Source: Anthonomus grandis grandis (lineage: Eukaryota; Arthropoda; Insecta; Coleoptera; Curculionidae). Taken from it: a stretch of 64,000 nt of DNA. The stretch lies in contig NC_065547.1 of NCBI RefSeq assembly GCF_022605725.1, forward strand, positions 9,031,167-9,095,166, written 5' to 3'. The translations under genes were made by a program, and so were the position numbers. Below the pieces are notes generated by a model that saw only the letters and a list, made by a program, of their open reading frames with translations, was not told the origin of the DNA and searched no databases. Below are positions 61,657 through 64,000 of this stretch, in pieces. Positions within the stretch are counted from its first letter, which is position 1. Each line of letters starts with the position of its first letter.

Positions 61657-62825
61657 ATGTCGACACTAACCGGATTTCGTGACTTATTGGAGGAAGTCCG
61701 ACTATTTCATAGGAATTTAGGAAAAGATTCGAAGCAGAGACAAGAAGATAAAAGTAAAACTGAACTCTATGTAAGTAAATTAAATAAATTTAGAAGTAAA
61801 TTAGAGAGTGAAAAAGTAAATTTTAATAAAAGTGCGCATAATGAAAAAATATTTGTTAAGGCGAAAAAATATATTTGTAGTTTAGAAAAATATTTTGCAA
61901 CTGTAGAGGATATTTTAAAAGATAGGCTAGCTTTACATCGACCTGAACAACCAGAATCAAAAGAAGATAATAGTAATACTGAATTAAATAGTGATTGTGG
62001 TTGTTTGGAAGATAAAATTATGTCGGATAATTTTGATTTGAGAACCGCGGCGAATTTGCTGCCGGTTATAGATGGGCTGGAATCAACAACAAAGTTACTT
62101 ATTGATGCCATTCAATTGTATGCGGATTTATTAAATGAAAATGGAAAAGGGCGCTAATAAATTATGTTTTAATAACCCGTTTGTCACAAAGTGCTAAATT
62201 AAGACTTAACAATAATTATACTTCTTGTGGTGCTCTTATAGCTGATCTAAGAAATCATTTTATAACAAAGCAGTCAACATCAGCATTTTCTTTTCAGCTT
62301 AATAATAGTAAGCAAGGTTCAAAATCAATTGAGGATTTTGGAAAACAGGTAGAGGAGCTACTTGTAAACCTTAATATTAATCAGGCAGATGGCGATGATG
62401 ACAGTTTGGCCGTTTTGACTATTGTAAATGAGAAATTAGCCATATCGGCATTTGCTAATAGGTTGCAAAATAATGACCTAAAAACCATTGTAAAGGCGCA
62501 AAATTATTCAAAATTAAGTGAGGCTATAAGAGGAGCTAAAGACGAGGAGCTTACGGTCAGGAAGGATTATCATCAGGTGTTCCATTATAATAGTCGCGGA
62601 AATAGATATCAACATTATCAACATGGTAGTAGGGGTAGAAGCTATAATACACATTTCCGAGGACGTAATTCTAATAATAATCATTTTAGGCAAAATTTTA
62701 ATAATTCTTTTAGAGGCCAAAATAGCAGGTCAAGGCAATATTCTAACAGCGGAAATTTTAACAATAGACGAAATTTCCGTCGAGGTCATCATAATACGGC
62801 ATATGTTATGCAAAATTCGGTATAA
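61657..62825 (+). pseudogene. Gypsy gag, one frameshift
   Basis: The first frame (61,657-62,157) starts MSTLTGFRDLLEEVRLFHRN; it has a Lys-rich helical part and a matrix/capsid-like C-terminus. The second frame (62,181-62,825) continues with LSQSAKLRLNNNYTSCGALI, an EDFGKQVEELL capsid helix, and ends in an Arg/Asn/Gly-rich tail (RGRNSNNNHFRQNF) without zinc knuckles, as in several insect gypsy gags. A short non-coding gap with a shift near 62,155-62,180 joins them. Confidence 0.75.
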
Positions 62826-62839
62826 AAAATCGGTTAAAA

Positions 62840-63108
62840 TATAGATTACAACAAGCTTGGAGTGACGCAAGACATAATTTATTGGTATCAAAAAGTAGCA
62901 GGAAAGAGAAATGTGATGTAAATAGTAAAGAAACTGTATACAGTGCAGGTAGTAAGATAATGTTAAAAAAAATAGTGCAAGAAACAATAAAATGGATGCT
63001 GTGTACAGTGGACCTTATGAAGTGATAGAAGACAAGTCTCCGAATATAGTTATAAGAATGAATAAAAAACTTATGGAAGTCCATAAAAATAGAGTAAAGT
63101 TATATAAT
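62840..63108 (+). pseudogene. Gypsy integrase C-terminal remnant
   Basis: After RLQQAWSDARHNLL comes a chromatin-linker-like stretch (ETVYSAGSKIMLK), then after a shift GPYEVIEDKSPNIVIRMNKK and the end VHKNRVKLYN. This GPY/F-type module closes many gypsy integrases. It follows gag directly, so a deletion of at least 2-3 kb of pol has occurred. Confidence 0.65.
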
Positions 63109-63328
63109 TTGTCCATCTTGAACTATTTCCCATATCTACCCCCTAACATATTACAATTGTATAACTTGTGAATTTTTTGCTATAATCTCTTCTTATAATA
63201 TAGTAACACATTTTGTGAATATTTCTTGTTTCATTTCTGAAACCCAGACCTTTGGATCTAGTAGGAAATGTATGGGTCTTTCAGAAGTTATAGAATGCAA
63301 ATAGAAAAAGTGACAAATCGAGAAATGT

Positions 63329-63425
63329 ATTTAATATGGCGACAAAAAAAAGTCCCAATTTAACACTTTTTCAATATGCCTGAAAACGTGTTAAATTGGG
63401 ACTTTTGTTCCCATATTAAATAAAG
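63329..63425. repeat. Hairpin repeat upstream of CDC26
   Basis: TTTAATATGG...AAAAGTCCCAATTTAACACT pairs with GTGTTAAATTGGGACTTTTG...CCATATTAAA; arms of about 40 bp around a 20-bp loop. It lies about 370 bp upstream of the CDC26 start codon. Confidence 0.7.
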
Positions 63426-63792
63426 TCGCATTTCCCAATAATTTGAAGGGCCCTTATAGTAGAGCGAAATTCAAATTTGGCGCCATAATCAAATTTTAAA
63501 TTATCCGCTTTTATGATGCCACAAACCCATTTTCACTTCTAGTTAGTACTACTACTGCTCGACATTCAGAGGGCGCAACAGTCAATCGACGTTAAGTGTT
63601 CTATTCGCTCTTATGGGAGTTTCCTATCTATTAAGTATTAATCTATGGTGGTAAGACGAAGAAGGAGAACGAAAAGGAACATAACCTATTTTTACAAATT
63701 TATTTAAAAAAACCAAACAATCTTATTAGGAGTTTTTAAAATTGAAATTTTCACTTTAAAAGGCGAAATAAGTATAATTAAGAAAATCCAGC

Positions 63793-63867
63793 ATGCTTCG
63801 CAGACCACTTACGGCGATAGAACTAAAAATTGATGATATATCAGAATTTGAGCATCACAGACGAAAG
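63793..63867 (+). CDS. Cdc26: CDC26 (anaphase-promoting complex subunit), first coding exon, partial
   Basis: Small subunit that stabilises the TPR protein CDC16/APC6 in the anaphase-promoting complex. The exon encodes MLRRPLTAIELKIDDISEFE then HHRRK, the conserved N-terminal segment of CDC26 (MLRR at the start, ELKxDDIxEFE). It ends at a consensus donor (AAG|GTAAGT, phase 0). The rest lies beyond the window; the animal proteins are usually under 100 residues. Upstream 63,430-63,792 shows no obvious TATA box. Confidence 0.85.
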
Positions 63868-64000
63868 GTAAGTAGTTCTGTTGGTTGATAATAGGCCCTT
63901 TTAATATAAATTGATGATTTTAATGGGGCAATTTTCAGTTTCTCTCATGTTTTGAATGATATCTTTGACAGAGCAATTCCTTGTTTTGAACATCATTAAA

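Larger units (their letters stand above)
60991..63155 (+). mobile_element. Internally deleted Ty3/gypsy element
   Basis: The 5' LTR runs from about 60,991 (TGTAGCATAG) to 61,256 (...CCCCCTAACATATTACA). A primer site TGGCGACCCTGCCAG follows at 61,257. The 3' LTR is reduced to its last 47 bp (63,109-63,155). ATTG precedes the 5' LTR and follows the 3' LTR, a plausible 4-bp target duplication. Inside are a small membrane ORF, gag, and the last part of integrase; protease, RT, RNase H and most of integrase are deleted. Confidence 0.75.

Overview
This window is nuclear DNA of an insect. It is AT-rich, its genes have GT-AG introns and AATAAA signals, and its transposon families (PIF/Harbinger with MADF partner genes, Tc1/mariner-like, Tigger/pogo, Ty3/gypsy, several LINEs) are typical of insects. 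A beetle is a reasonable guess, but nothing here proves the order.

Two host genes are visible, both on the + strand. The first is a kazrin orthologue. Its coding exons run from 13,652 to 59,089 (17 exons), and every junction agrees in codon phase. The protein has an acidic, serine-rich N-terminal part, a coiled coil and three C-terminal SAM (liprin-homology) domains. Two ends are possible. A short form stops at 47,797 by reading through a splice donor. A long form uses that donor (GTATGT at 47,722) and joins exons at 58,337-59,089. The second gene is the first coding exon of CDC26, an anaphase-promoting complex subunit, at 63,793-63,867; it continues past the window.

Almost everything else is transposable-element DNA, mostly in three large kazrin introns. 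Upstream of kazrin (1-13.6 kb) lie degenerate LINE, mariner-like and unclassified coding remnants and two tandem arrays (units of about 225 and 183 bp). Intron 4 (15.7-32.2 kb) holds a truncated Harbinger copy and a head-to-head inverted pair of Harbinger copies (17.8-25.6 kb). It also holds a gag remnant and a LINE (LINE-A) split by a second LINE (LINE-B); the LINE-A reading frame resumes across the insertion. Intron 8 (33.2-46.1 kb) holds a Harbinger element of 3.3 kb with intact terminal repeats, TTA target duplication and open genes. It also holds a decayed Harbinger inside a mariner-like element, an element with long inverted repeats around a cysteine-rich ORF, and more mariner-like debris. 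Intron 14 (47.7-58.3 kb) is a stack: a minus-strand gypsy element with LTRs at 47.93 and 54.81-55.76 kb, inside it a mariner-like element, inside that a DUF7869-type gene, and a Tigger element in the right terminal repeat. Downstream of kazrin, a deleted gypsy element (60,991-63,155) precedes CDC26.

The most interesting pattern is the Harbinger gene layout. In four copies from at least two families the transposase and its MADF-domain partner are on opposite strands, each split by one intron, with exons alternating: transposase exon 1, MADF exon 2, transposase exon 2, MADF exon 1. Each gene's second exon lies inside the other gene's intron, with only tens of bases between.
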